A DNA stretch of 41,974 nucleotides, taken from the NCBI GenBank assembly GCA_016209985.1, contig JACQVB010000199.1, positions 1 to 41,974 on the forward strand. The letters are read 5' to 3'. Position numbers and translations under genes: made by a program. The DNA is from Gemmatimonadota bacterium (GTDB lineage: Bacteria > Gemmatimonadota > Gemmatimonadetes > Gemmatimonadales > GWC2-71-9). Below are positions 19,580 to 27,083 of this stretch, piece by piece (the first letter of the stretch is position 1; every line of letters begins with the position of its first letter). The notes under the pieces are model-generated. The model worked only from the letters and a program-made list of their open reading frames with translations. It was not told the DNA's origin and did no database searches.

Positions 19580-20530
19580 TCACGCCGGCTCGGTAAACCG
19601 CCTTATCGTCCCGCTCCTCTCCGAGCGCGCCTGTCGCAACGCTCCCGTGGCGCGCGCTAGAAGCTCCACCGGCCCGATGGGCGCGTACGCGAGATTGGTA
19701 ACCGCTTCATAGCCGGCGGTGATCTCCGGTACCCGAACCTGCGCGTCGTTCTGCCCGGTCGCCTCCTGCAGCGTGCGCGTCATCCGTTCGGCCATCTTCT
19801 GGGCGCCGGCGGCATCGGTGGCGGGCGCCAAGACCGCGAATTCGCTGGGCGCCATCCTGCCGATCGGATCGGAGGGACGTCCTGCCGCCTGCAGCGCCCT
19901 CGCGCACCGCATGATCGCGGGCCGCAGCTCTTCGGGAGGCACCTGGTTCGCAACCGGGCTCTCGAAGTCGACCGAGAGGGCGACGCACGCCAGAGCGTCG
20001 TGCGTGCGGAACGCATGGGCGCCCAGCTCGCGTGCGCGCCTCGCCAGCCCCTGGCGATTGTAGAGTCCGGTCATCGGATCGATCAAGCCCACCGATTCGG
20101 CGCGGTCCACGTCCAGCTTCGAGCGCACGTAAAGATCGGCCTTGAGGAGCAGCTCTTCGGGATCGGGCGGCCCCGGCACGCAGTCCCAGGCGCCCGAGCG
20201 CAGCGCGGCGAGCCGCTGCTCTCGCGAGATCGGCTCGGTGGAGACCACCATCACCGGGGTGCTCGGCGCGAGCGAGGACTCTTTCCGCAGTGACGCGCAC
20301 CACTCCAGCACCGGAACGTCGGCCAGCTCCACATCGGCGACCACCAGGTCGGGAGAATATTCGCGCGAGCGCGCGAGACCAATCTCTCCGGTGTGAGCCC
20401 AGATCACATCATAGCCGGCTCGCTCGAGTGCAACGCGTAGTGAGCGCACCAGCGGGCCACGATCGCTCACCAACAACGCCTCGGCCTTGGCCGGCGTTGC
20501 GGGAGATCCACTGAGATGAGGTTCGGTCAT
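19580..20530 (-). CDS. response regulator with receiver and degenerate GGDEF domain
   Basis: A 316-residue protein starting MTEPHLSGSP at 20530. The receiver (16-130) keeps Asp66 (DLVVADVELA), but the usual lysine near the end is replaced (DCVPGPPD). The second domain begins with the diguanylate-cyclase opening DPMTGLYNRQG (151-161), while the active loop GG(D/E)EF reads MAPSEF (226-231) and the metal-binding aspartate region is also altered. It should not make c-di-GMP and may bind nucleotide or a partner. Convergent with wzc and divergent from the glmS region. Its role in EPS control is inferred from position only. Confidence 0.8.
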   Translation of the reverse strand: MTEPHLSGSPATPAKAEALLVSDRGPLVRSLRVALERAGYDVIWAHTGEIGLARSREYSPDLVVADVELADVPVLEWCASLRKESSLAPSTPVMVVSTEPISREQRLAALRSGAWDCVPGPPDPEELLLKADLYVRSKLDVDRAESVGLIDPMTGLYNRQGLARRARELGAHAFRTHDALACVALSVDFESPVANQVPPEELRPAIMRCARALQAAGRPSDPIGRMAPSEFAVLAPATDAAGAQKMAERMTRTLQEATGQNDAQVRVPEITAGYEAVTNLAYAPIGPVELLARATGALRQARSERSGTIRRFTEPA

Positions 20531-20844
20531 GGTCGGTCTTACTGCAAGGCGAAGGCCGTGGATGAGCCGTCGGTCCCTTGGACCTGCTCCATCCGCTGCG
20601 GATGGACGACATCGAGCCATCCATCCGCGGCGTACCCGCAACGCAGGCCTCTTGGGGGCTTTCCCACCATGCCGTGCGCGGCGGTCGTAACTCGTTACGT
20701 CGCAGCGAGCTGGACCGCCGTTGTAGGGCGCGGCTCGGGCGGGCCTCAAACTTGAATAGTCAGTTCGCCGAGTCGAGTGGTCTGGACTTATGCAAGTCGA
20801 GGTCGAATGGATCGCCACATGCGCCGCGCACCGAGTGAGTCGGA
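20531..20844. other. non-coding gap before the glmS operon
   Basis: No protein-like frame is seen on either strand. It contains a perfect hairpin CCATCCGC-T-GCGGATGG (20589-20605), with CCATCCGC repeated once about 30 bp later. A leftward GG-N10-GC match with TTGCA at 20543-20558 would place a transcript start only 2 bp from the regulator ATG, so it is doubtful. No convincing sigma-70 promoter was found, and I see no glmS ribozyme core. Confidence 0.4.
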
Positions 20845-21060
20845 ATGCCACATCTGATACGGGAACGTCGCATGATGAGCGGGATCCCGCCGTTTGCCGG
20901 GGAGCGCCGCCGCTCGGTGAGACGGTTGCGCCGCGGAGGGCCCATTCCGGAAAACGATCTGATCGAGCTCACTCTGGCGAGTGTGTCCTGCCGGCTCGCG
21001 CAATTCGGCCTCGATGCCGATGGGAGCCCGTTGCTGATGCGCAGGAAGTGGGGCTTCTGA
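20845..21060 (+). CDS. possible small basic protein coupled to glmS
   Basis: A 71-codon frame whose TGA (21058-21060) overlaps the glmS ATG by one base (TGATG), an arrangement typical of translational coupling. The product is Arg-rich in its first half (RERR, ERRRSVRRLRR) and ends RRKWGF. ATG 20845 or the double ATG at 20872-20877 could start it; neither has a strong ribosome site. I recognise no family. It may be a leader peptide, a true small protein or a chance frame. Confidence 0.35.
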   Translation: MPHLIRERRMMSGIPPFAGERRRSVRRLRRGGPIPENDLIELTLASVSCRLAQFGLDADGSPLLMRRKWGF

Positions 21061-22886
21061 TGTGTGGAATCGTCGGATATCTCGGGCCACGGGACGCCGC
21101 GCCGATTCTGCTCGCCGGGCTCACCCGTCTCGAATACAGGGGATATGACTCGGCAGGTGTGGCGGTCCAGACCGAATCGGGACTCACCCTCCGCAAGCTG
21201 GCCGGCCGGATCGGCGGGCTGAAGATCGCGCTGGGCCGTGACCCGGTCACCGGATCCTGCGGCATCGCCCACACCCGGTGGGCGACCCATGGCGCCCCCA
21301 ATGAGCGCAACGCCCATCCTCATGTGGATTGCACCGGCCAGATCGCGGTAGTGCACAACGGCATCATCGAAAACGCGGACGTCCTGCGCACCCGGCTGGA
21401 GTGCTGCGGCCACCACTTCGTCACCGAAACCGACACCGAAACGCTGGCGCATTTGATCGAGGACGCCGACGGTCCCACCCTCGAATCGCGGGTGATCGCC
21501 GCGTTGACGCACGTCGAAGGCACCTACGGTCTCGCCGTCATCGCCGCCGGCGAACCGGACAAGATCGTGGTGGCCCGGCGCGGCTCACCGGTGCTGCTCG
21601 GCGTGGGCGAACAGGAGTACTTTGTCGCTTCCGACGCCAGCGCGGTACTGGAGCACACCCGTTCGGTCGTGTATCTCGACGACGGCGACATCGCGGTGCT
21701 GACCCGTACCGGCTATCACGTCATCGATCGGGAAGCCCGGGTCCAGACCCGGCCGGTCAACGCTCTCGATTGGGACCTGGAGCAAATCGCGCTCGGTGAG
21801 TACAGCCACTTCATGCTGAAAGAGATCTGCGAGCAGCCGCGCACGCTGCAGGAAACGCTGCGCGGCCGCCTGCTCTTCGCCGACGGCACCGCGCGTCTGA
21901 ACGGCCTGAACCTCACGCCGGAAGACTGCCGCACCCTCGGCCGGATCGTCATCGTGGCGTGCGGAACGTCCTGGCACGCCGGCCTTGCCGGCCGCCACAT
22001 CATCGAAGCGTTGGCCGGCGTCCCGGTTCAGGTGGAGTACGCGTCGGAATTCCGCTATCGGCAGCCGGTGGGCATGCCCGGAGCGCTGACCATCGCGATT
22101 TCCCAGTCGGGAGAGACGGCCGACACGCTCGAAGCGCTCCGTGCCGCCCGCGCCGCGGGATCGAAAGTCATCGGGGTGGTGAACGTGGTGGGCAGTACCA
22201 TCGCGCGTGAAGCGGATGGCGGCATCTATCTCCACGCCGGCCCGGAGATCGGGGTCGCCTCCACCAAGGCCTTTACCTCGCAGATCACCGCCCTCCTGCT
22301 GCTCGGTCTCTACCTGGCCCGCCATCGGGGTCTTTCGTTGGGCGACGGACGCAAGATGGTCGAGCAGCTCGCGCGGCTTCCCGATCTCGCGGCCGAGGCG
22401 CTTCAGATCGAGGGCGAGATCAAGGCCCTGGCCCAGAGCTATGTGGAGGAGCGCAACGCGCTGTACCTGGGACGCGGGATCAACTTCCCCGTGGCGCTGG
22501 AAGGTGCCCTCAAGCTGAAGGAGATCAGCTACATCCATGCGGAGGGCTATCCCGCGGCCGAGATGAAACACGGTCCCATCGCGCTGATCGACCAGGACAT
22601 GCCGGTCATCTTCCTGGCGCCGAAGGATGCGGTCTATCCCAAGGTCATCTCCAACATGCAGGAAGTGAAAGCCCGTGGTGGCAGGATCATCGCGATCACC
22701 AGCAAGGGGAATGGTGACCTGCGCGGCCTGGTGGATCACCAGCTGAGTGTTCCGCCGAGTCCCTCGCTGCTTTCGCCGGTGTTGACCGTTATTCCACTTC
22801 AACTGTTCGCCTATCACATCGCCGCAATGCGGGGCTATGACGTCGATCGCCCGCGCAACCTGGCGAAAAGCGTGACCGTCGAATGA
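21060..22886 (+). CDS. glmS: glutamine-fructose-6-phosphate aminotransferase (isomerising)
   Basis: A 608-residue enzyme making glucosamine-6-phosphate, the first committed step to UDP-GlcNAc. The start at MCGIVGYLG is dictated by nucleophile Cys2. The glutaminase domain shows RLEYRGYDSAG and HTRWATHGAPNERNAHPH (given here in part). Two SIS domains follow (CGTSWHAG, SQSGETADT, STKAFTSQ), and the C terminus is the conserved DRPRNLAKSVTVE. Full length. It overlaps the SLBB gene by 4 bp, so amino-sugar supply and polymer export are made from one message. A second glmS may exist elsewhere for the cell wall; that cannot be judged here. Confidence 0.97.
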   Translation: MCGIVGYLGPRDAAPILLAGLTRLEYRGYDSAGVAVQTESGLTLRKLAGRIGGLKIALGRDPVTGSCGIAHTRWATHGAPNERNAHPHVDCTGQIAVVHNGIIENADVLRTRLECCGHHFVTETDTETLAHLIEDADGPTLESRVIAALTHVEGTYGLAVIAAGEPDKIVVARRGSPVLLGVGEQEYFVASDASAVLEHTRSVVYLDDGDIAVLTRTGYHVIDREARVQTRPVNALDWDLEQIALGEYSHFMLKEICEQPRTLQETLRGRLLFADGTARLNGLNLTPEDCRTLGRIVIVACGTSWHAGLAGRHIIEALAGVPVQVEYASEFRYRQPVGMPGALTIAISQSGETADTLEALRAARAAGSKVIGVVNVVGSTIAREADGGIYLHAGPEIGVASTKAFTSQITALLLLGLYLARHRGLSLGDGRKMVEQLARLPDLAAEALQIEGEIKALAQSYVEERNALYLGRGINFPVALEGALKLKEISYIHAEGYPAAEMKHGPIALIDQDMPVIFLAPKDAVYPKVISNMQEVKARGGRIIAITSKGNGDLRGLVDHQLSVPPSPSLLSPVLTVIPLQLFAYHIAAMRGYDVDRPRNLAKSVTVE

Positions 22887-23509
22887 AAACCATCGTCCGT
22901 TTTGCCCAGCTCGCAATCGTCCTGTCTTGCGTCACCCCGGTCGCTCGTGCCCAGGAGCTGGTGCGGCCGTTCCAGGTGGGAGACCGGATCCTGCTCAAGA
23001 TCGAGGGTGACTCCACCCTCAGCGACACCTTCAGCGTCGTGGCCGGACCCGCAATCGACTTACCGGTGATCGGGCTGGTCCCGCTCGGAAGCACCAAGCG
23101 GGCTGACGTCCAGCCGTACCTGACCGAGAAGCTGAGTCATTACCTGCGGGAGCCCATCGTCCGCGCTAAGGCCCTGGTCCGAATCTCCATCGAGGGTGAG
23201 GTGACCAGGCCCGGCTTCTATGCAGTGCCGATGGACTACGTCCTGGGTGACGCACTGATGGCCGCGGGCGGTCTGACGCCCAGCGCCAAGGTCGGCGACC
23301 TAAAGATCAATCGGGGAGGGAAGGACCTGCTCCAGGGAAAAACCTTCGAGTACGCCGTGGCGCACGAGACCATCGACCAACTGGGGTTGAGGGCCGGCGA
23401 CCGGATCCTGATCCCGCGCAGAGCGGACACCGAATCGAGGGTGCGGACGCTCAGCATCCTGCTGGGGATTCCCGTCGCGATCTTCACGATCACCCGTCTC
23501 GCCCTCTAG
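22883..23509 (+). CDS. SLBB-domain polysaccharide export protein (Wza-like, short form)
   Basis: A 208-residue exported protein. The N terminus is a signal peptide (MKTIVRFAQLAIVLSC...ARAQ): cleavage after ARA is possible, or lipidation at Cys16 if VLSC acts as a lipobox. The polysaccharide-export domain starts at FQVGDRILLKIEGD (about 30-110), and an SLBB domain contains ISIEGEVTRPGFYAVP and DALMAAGGLTPSAKVGDL. A hydrophobic C-terminal helix (LSILLGIPVAIFTITRLAL) could span the outer membrane, as in Wza. It starts inside the glmS stop (ATGA). It should form or line the outer-membrane exit for the polymer with the Wzc-like protein. Confidence 0.9.
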   Translation: MKTIVRFAQLAIVLSCVTPVARAQELVRPFQVGDRILLKIEGDSTLSDTFSVVAGPAIDLPVIGLVPLGSTKRADVQPYLTEKLSHYLREPIVRAKALVRISIEGEVTRPGFYAVPMDYVLGDALMAAGGLTPSAKVGDLKINRGGKDLLQGKTFEYAVAHETIDQLGLRAGDRILIPRRADTESRVRTLSILLGIPVAIFTITRLAL

Positions 23510-23526
23510 CCCCTGGAGCCTGGTTC

Positions 23527-24720
23527 ATGTTGATCGTCTCGGTGGTCGGTGCCCGGCCCAACGTCATGAAGCTGGCGCCGGTCGAACGCGAGCTGGCGCG
23601 ACGTCCCGACGTGGAGCACGTGGTGGTGCATACCGGGCAGCACTATGACCCGGAAATGTCGGAGGCCTTCTTCCAGGATCTCTGGATACCGCGGCCGCAG
23701 CACAACCTGGGGGTGGGATCGGGCACCCACGCCCAACAGACGGCGGCGGTGATGCTCCGCATCGAACCCATTCTCCAGCTCGTCCGTCCCGACGTCGTGG
23801 TCGTCTACGGTGACGTCAACTCCACCGTCGCGGCCGCGTTGGTGGCGGCGAAGCTGGGCATCCGGGTGGCCCACGTGGAAGCCGGCCTTCGCAGCCGCGA
23901 CTGGTCCATGCCCGAGGAAATCAATCGGGTCCTGACCGACCGGATCGCGGATCTGCTCTTCGCGCCGTCACCTGACGCGGTGCAGAACCTGATCGCCGAA
24001 GGGACGCCGCGCGAGCGGGTGCACTTCGTGGGCAACGTGATGATCGACTCGCTCTGCTGGGCCCTTCCCCAGGCTCGCACGCTCGACACGGTGACCCGGC
24101 ACGGAGTGGAAGGAACCCCGTTCGTCGTGGTGACGCTGCACCGTCCCGCGACGGTGGACAACCCCGCCGCGCTCCGCGAAATGCTGGATACTCTCGTGGC
24201 GCTCGGGGAGGACTGCCCGGTCCTCTTCCCGGTCCATCCCCGCACCCGTGAACGGATCCACGATACCGGATTCCCGGCCGAGGGGCGTGGCGGGTTGCGA
24301 CTGCTCGATCCGATGGGATACGTGGAAATGCTGGGGCTGGTCGCGTCGGCTCGCCTGGTTCTCACCGACTCGGGTGGTCTCCAGGAAGAGACCAGCTATC
24401 TGGGCGTTCCCTGCCTGACCGTCAGACAGAATACCGAGCGCCCGATCACCTGCCAGCTCGGCACCAATCGGCTAGTCGCCCCGCAGCGTGAAGTCGTGCT
24501 TGCCGCGGCTCGCCAGGCCCTCGAGCATCCGCTCGCCCACCGGCCGGTCATCGAGCGATGGGATGGCAAGGCGGCGCAACGCATCGCGGCTAGCCTCTGC
24601 GACGGGGCCCGCTTCGATCTGGACGCGCCGGCGCGCTCGCGCGCTCCGGAAACGTCTACCCGCCGCGTTTCGGAGCCAATCAGTGCAGCGGAGCTCGTGC
24701 CAACCGAAACTGCGGCATGA
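23527..24720 (+). CDS. wecB: UDP-N-acetylglucosamine 2-epimerase (non-hydrolysing)
   Basis: A 397-residue enzyme interconverting UDP-GlcNAc and UDP-ManNAc. Conserved segments are SVVGARPNVMKLAP (N-terminal UDP-binding), HTGQHYDPEMS, YGDVNST, HVEAGLRS, PEEINRVLTD, TLHRPATVDN and TDSGGLQEE. The last 35 residues are an extra Ala/Thr/Arg-rich tail. It lies 17 bp after the SLBB gene and is probably co-transcribed with glmS. No UDP-ManNAc dehydrogenase is in the window, so whether ManNAc itself or ManNAcA is used is open. Confidence 0.95.
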   Translation: MLIVSVVGARPNVMKLAPVERELARRPDVEHVVVHTGQHYDPEMSEAFFQDLWIPRPQHNLGVGSGTHAQQTAAVMLRIEPILQLVRPDVVVVYGDVNSTVAAALVAAKLGIRVAHVEAGLRSRDWSMPEEINRVLTDRIADLLFAPSPDAVQNLIAEGTPRERVHFVGNVMIDSLCWALPQARTLDTVTRHGVEGTPFVVVTLHRPATVDNPAALREMLDTLVALGEDCPVLFPVHPRTRERIHDTGFPAEGRGGLRLLDPMGYVEMLGLVASARLVLTDSGGLQEETSYLGVPCLTVRQNTERPITCQLGTNRLVAPQREVVLAAARQALEHPLAHRPVIERWDGKAAQRIAASLCDGARFDLDAPARSRAPETSTRRVSEPISAAELVPTETAA

Positions 24721-24775
24721 GCTCTGTCACTCAGCCGCCGCGCCAGTTCGGCCCGGCAACGGATGGAGAGTATCG

Positions 24776-25063
24776 ATGCATCGCCGTGCACAAGAGTTTC
24801 ACCGGATTCACACGGAAGAACGTTTGATGCTTCGGCGGCATGCGCTTGACCGTCGGGGTGCCCTCGAGCGGCGCGCCCCCGCCGGCCGGCGAAAGATCGA
24901 GGTGCCGGTGGCGGAAGACCGTCGCGAGGGTGACGACCGCCGCTCCAGCGGCGAACGACGGGAAGGCGCGGAGCGGCGTAGCCGAAGCGACCGGCGGCAA
25001 AGAGTGTCGTCTCTCTTGATGGATGGACTGGCGATACGGGATCAAGGCGGCCGGCGCCGTTAA
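24776..25063 (+). CDS. small Arg-rich hypothetical protein with repeated RR-G-RR motifs
   Basis: A 95-residue, strongly charged protein with no membrane segment. From residue 26 it repeats a motif of paired arginines and acidic/glycine spacers (DRRGALERR, EDRREGDDRRSSGERREGAER, SDRRQR). Similar DRR-G-DRR linkers occur next to signalling domains, but here the motif makes up most of the protein. ATG 24776 is one of several possible starts; a weak GGAGAG lies before it. It follows wecB by 55 bp. Function unknown, and a chance frame in GC-rich DNA cannot be excluded, though it is flanked by regulatory-looking gaps. Confidence 0.4.
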   Translation: MHRRAQEFHRIHTEERLMLRRHALDRRGALERRAPAGRRKIEVPVAEDRREGDDRRSSGERREGAERRSRSDRRQRVSSLLMDGLAIRDQGGRRR

Positions 25064-25112
25064 CCTTACGACCTGACTCTTACCAACTCTTACGACCCCT
25101 ACCGCCCTACTG
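25064..25112. repeat. single tandem arm of CTTAC(C/G)A units
   Basis: CCTTACGACC, ACTCTTACCA, ACTCTTACGACC and CCTACCG follow one another directly after the small Arg-rich gene. They resemble the right arm of the element at 19460 (TTACCGACTC units), but no complementary left arm is visible. It may be a decayed element or a remnant of terminator expansion. Confidence 0.45.
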
Positions 25113-25137
25113 TCTCCTCTCCGCTGCGTTGCAGCGT

Positions 25138-25152
25138 GGCATCGCATTTGCG
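25138..25152 (+). promoter_or_regulatory. sigma-54 promoter of the 49-aa membrane protein
   Basis: TGGCATCGCATTTGC matches the -24/-12 consensus at TGGCA and TTGC with GG (25139-25140) and GC (25151-25152) exactly 10 bp apart. Predicted start near 25164, 45 bp before the ATG of the small gene. It overlaps two perfect hairpins, CGCTGC-GTT-GCAGCG (25123-25137) and CATCGCA-TT-TGCGATG (25141-25156). The second spans the promoter itself and could bind a regulator. Confidence 0.7.
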
Positions 25153-25208
25153 ATGACCGTGCTCGCAGATGCAACGACCGTAAACCTGAACGTGTTCGAG
25201 AGGAAATT

Positions 25209-25358
25209 ATGCTGGTGAAAAAAGTCTGGCACACTGCGAGCGTGGTGTTCGTCGTCGCAACCGGAATGGCACTATGGGCTTTGCTGCGCGAGGATCACGC
25301 GCTGCTGGAGCGCAAGGAAAACGAGTTGGACCGCCTCCGTAACCTGGGCGCCGCGTGA
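25209..25358 (+). CDS. 49-residue single-pass membrane protein
   Basis: A short gene with a textbook ribosome site (GAGAGGAAA, 5 bp spacing) and its own sigma-54-type promoter. The product begins MLVKKVWHTASVV, has one membrane helix (about 8-27) and ends in a charged helix LLERKENELDRLRNLGAA with leucine spacing suggestive of a coiled coil. N-terminal lysines predict a cytoplasmic N terminus, with the coiled part outside. No family recognised. It lies between the EPS genes and the stressosome operon and could be a small regulator or assembly factor of either. Confidence 0.75.
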   Translation: MLVKKVWHTASVVFVVATGMALWALLREDHALLERKENELDRLRNLGAA

Positions 25359-25650
25359 ACCCGGTCCAAGTGTCCCTATTGCGTATTCAATAGGAAGAAG
25401 GGAGGAGAAGAAGGGGCTTTAGAAGAAGGGGCTTTCAGAAGAGAATACCCAGCCTAGACAGCTCGCCTACAGTTTCTGTGCAGCAACCAGCCACTGTTGC
25501 CCAACCACGTAATGTTGGCAATATTTTGGTGCTAAGCTTCAAACTCGGTGCATCCTAATGTTGCACAAATAGAAGCTTCCTGTCGGCTAAGAACATCACC
25601 AAGTCGTTAGCAGTAAGGATCTTGGGGGCATTGAAGCCGCCCTGTCGTGC
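25359..25650. other. AT-richer non-coding region upstream of the stressosome operon
   Basis: No credible gene. It holds a hairpin CCTATTG-6-CAATAGG (25375-25394) 16 bp after the small gene, a perfect 15-bp tandem duplication AGAAGAAGGGGCTTT (25406-25435), an inverted repeat GCAAC-8-GTTGC (25483-25500), and a direct repeat TAATGTTG (25510-25517 and 25556-25563). The last two lie 90-170 bp upstream of a -24/-12 promoter, the usual place for enhancer sites. Base composition is visibly lower in GC than the flanks. Confidence 0.5.
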
Positions 25651-25665
25651 TGGCACTACGTTTGC
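25651..25665 (+). promoter_or_regulatory. strong sigma-54 promoter of the stressosome operon
   Basis: TGGCACTACGTTTGC matches all six bases of the -24 box TGGCAC and all four of the -12 core TTGC, with GG (25652-25653) and GC (25664-25665) at exactly 10-bp separation. Predicted start near 25677, about 108 bp before the RsbR ATG. It is the best -24/-12 match noticed in the window. The operon it would drive encodes its own sigma-54 activator. Confidence 0.8.
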
Positions 25666-25784
25666 GTGTGGCGACCGCACCACATTGAGGCTCATGCGGC
25701 GCCCGTCGGTAGCGGGCCGCGGGTGAGCGCGTGCCTTTTCACCAGGTCGCATTTATTTCACGACGAACTACCCGGGGCCCGTCT

Positions 25785-26702
25785 ATGGCAGCGAAGCAGA
25801 GTCCTTCCGTTGTCTCTCCCGAGCGGCAAACCGGCGCGGGAGCGGACATCGCCGCGCTGCTGCGTGAGCTGGTGGCTCACCTCCGGCAGAACCGGACCCA
25901 GCTGCGCGAGGAATGGGCGCGCCGCATCACCCGCGCCCAGCTGCTGACCGCGATGACCGAAGAGGAGATCTTCGCCGAGGCCACGTCGGTATACGACAAC
26001 TACGTCGAGGCGCTGGAAACGGGCACGTTCGAGGCGTTGCAGGCCTATGCGCGTAATCTGTCGGAGCGCATCATCCCGCGGGGCGTCGAAACCCACGAAG
26101 TCGTCGGCATCGTCTTGCTGCTGCGCGACGTGCTCGCCCGGTCGCTGTTCGCCAAGTACCACGAAGACTTCGAGAAGCTGAACCGGATCCTCGACGCCTA
26201 CGAGCCCGCCGCCAACCGGATCGCCAACACGGTGGCGGTCGGCTTCGTCCAGGAGCGCGAGCGCATCATCCGGCAGCAGCAGGAAGCGATCCGCGAGCTG
26301 TCCACGCCCGTGCTCCAGGTGCGCGAGCGCCTCCTGATTCTGCCCATCATCGGGGTGATCGATCCGCAGCGCGCCCGCCAGCTCACCGAGCAGCTGCTGC
26401 GGGCGATTCGCACCAACCGCGCCAAGGTGGTGGTCATCGACATCACCGGTGTGGCGGCCATGGACGCCAACGTGGCCAACCACCTGGTGCAGACCGTCGA
26501 AGCGGCCCGGCTGCTCGGCGCCACGGTGATCGTGACCGGCCTCTCTCCGGAGATCGCCCAGACCCTGGTGACCATCGGGGTGGACTTGAGCGAAATGGCC
26601 ACCGTCGGCGACCTGCAGGGAGGCATCGAGGAAGCCGAACGACTGCTCGGCTACAAGGTCGTGCTCCAGTCCGAGCTGCCGCACCCGGCAACCAAGGCGT
26701 AA
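25785..26702 (+). CDS. rsbR: stressosome scaffold/sensor protein RsbR
   Basis: A 305-residue RsbR. The N-terminal all-helical (globin-like RsbR_N) domain covers about 20-160. It is followed by the linker helix ERERIIRQQQEAIRELSTPVLQ and a STAS domain (about 175-295) with LLILPIIGVIDPQRARQ, VVVIDITGVAAMD and GATVIVTGLSPEIAQTLV. RsbR and RsbS build the large icosahedral stressosome that holds RsbT. By alignment to Bacillus RsbRA, the site of Thr171 is Ala228 (DANVANH), while the Thr205 position is Thr273. ATG 25785 is chosen; a GTG at 25731 is possible. First gene of the sigma-54-driven operon. Confidence 0.92.
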   Translation: MAAKQSPSVVSPERQTGAGADIAALLRELVAHLRQNRTQLREEWARRITRAQLLTAMTEEEIFAEATSVYDNYVEALETGTFEALQAYARNLSERIIPRGVETHEVVGIVLLLRDVLARSLFAKYHEDFEKLNRILDAYEPAANRIANTVAVGFVQERERIIRQQQEAIRELSTPVLQVRERLLILPIIGVIDPQRARQLTEQLLRAIRTNRAKVVVIDITGVAAMDANVANHLVQTVEAARLLGATVIVTGLSPEIAQTLVTIGVDLSEMATVGDLQGGIEEAERLLGYKVVLQSELPHPATKA

Positions 26703-26711
26703 GGGGGGCCG

Positions 26712-27083
26712 GTGGAAGTCCCTATCCTCAAACAGGGCCACTTTCTGATCGCCTCGATCCAGTCCGCCTTGACCGATGCGGACCTGTCCCAGTTGCGCGA
26801 GGCGCTGGTATTGCGCGTCGGCAAGCTGCGCGCCCGGGGCGTCATCGTGGACGTGACCGCGCTCGACGTCATGGACTCCTTCGCCGTCCGGACGCTGCGC
26901 GACATCGCGCACATGACCCGGCTGCGCGGTGCGGAAACCGTCATCGTCGGCATCCAACCCGAAGTTGCCTTCGCCATGGTGCAGCTTGGGCTCACCCTCA
27001 AGGGCGTCGCCACCGCGCTCGACCTGGAGGAGGGCCTTGCGTTCCTCGACCGCTTTACCAAGGAGCGTTTCGAACGTGCGTGA
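26712..27083 (+). CDS. rsbS: stressosome STAS protein RsbS
   Basis: A 123-residue single STAS-domain protein, the antagonist subunit that holds RsbT. GTG start with AAGGGGG just upstream. The phosphorylation site is present: Ser56 in VDVTALDVMDSFAVR, equivalent to Ser59 of Bacillus RsbS. The C-terminal half (ETVIVGIQPEVAFAMVQLGL) is canonical. It lies 9 bp after rsbR and overlaps rsbT by 8 bp. Phosphorylation by RsbT should release the kinase. Confidence 0.93.
   Translation: MEVPILKQGHFLIASIQSALTDADLSQLREALVLRVGKLRARGVIVDVTALDVMDSFAVRTLRDIAHMTRLRGAETVIVGIQPEVAFAMVQLGLTLKGVATALDLEEGLAFLDRFTKERFERA

Noticed and set aside
20543-20558. Leftward -24/-12 match before the receiver/GGDEF gene
   Set aside because: It would leave a 2-base leader before the ATG and has a poor -24 half; probably chance.
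20531-21060. glmS ribozyme upstream of glmS
   Set aside because: No recognisable ribozyme core sequence or cleavage-site context was found, and the gap is partly occupied by a possible small gene.
25555-25752. A 65-codon minus-strand frame in the gap before rsbR
   Set aside because: It overlaps the strong -24/-12 promoter, has no ribosome site and matches no family I recognise.
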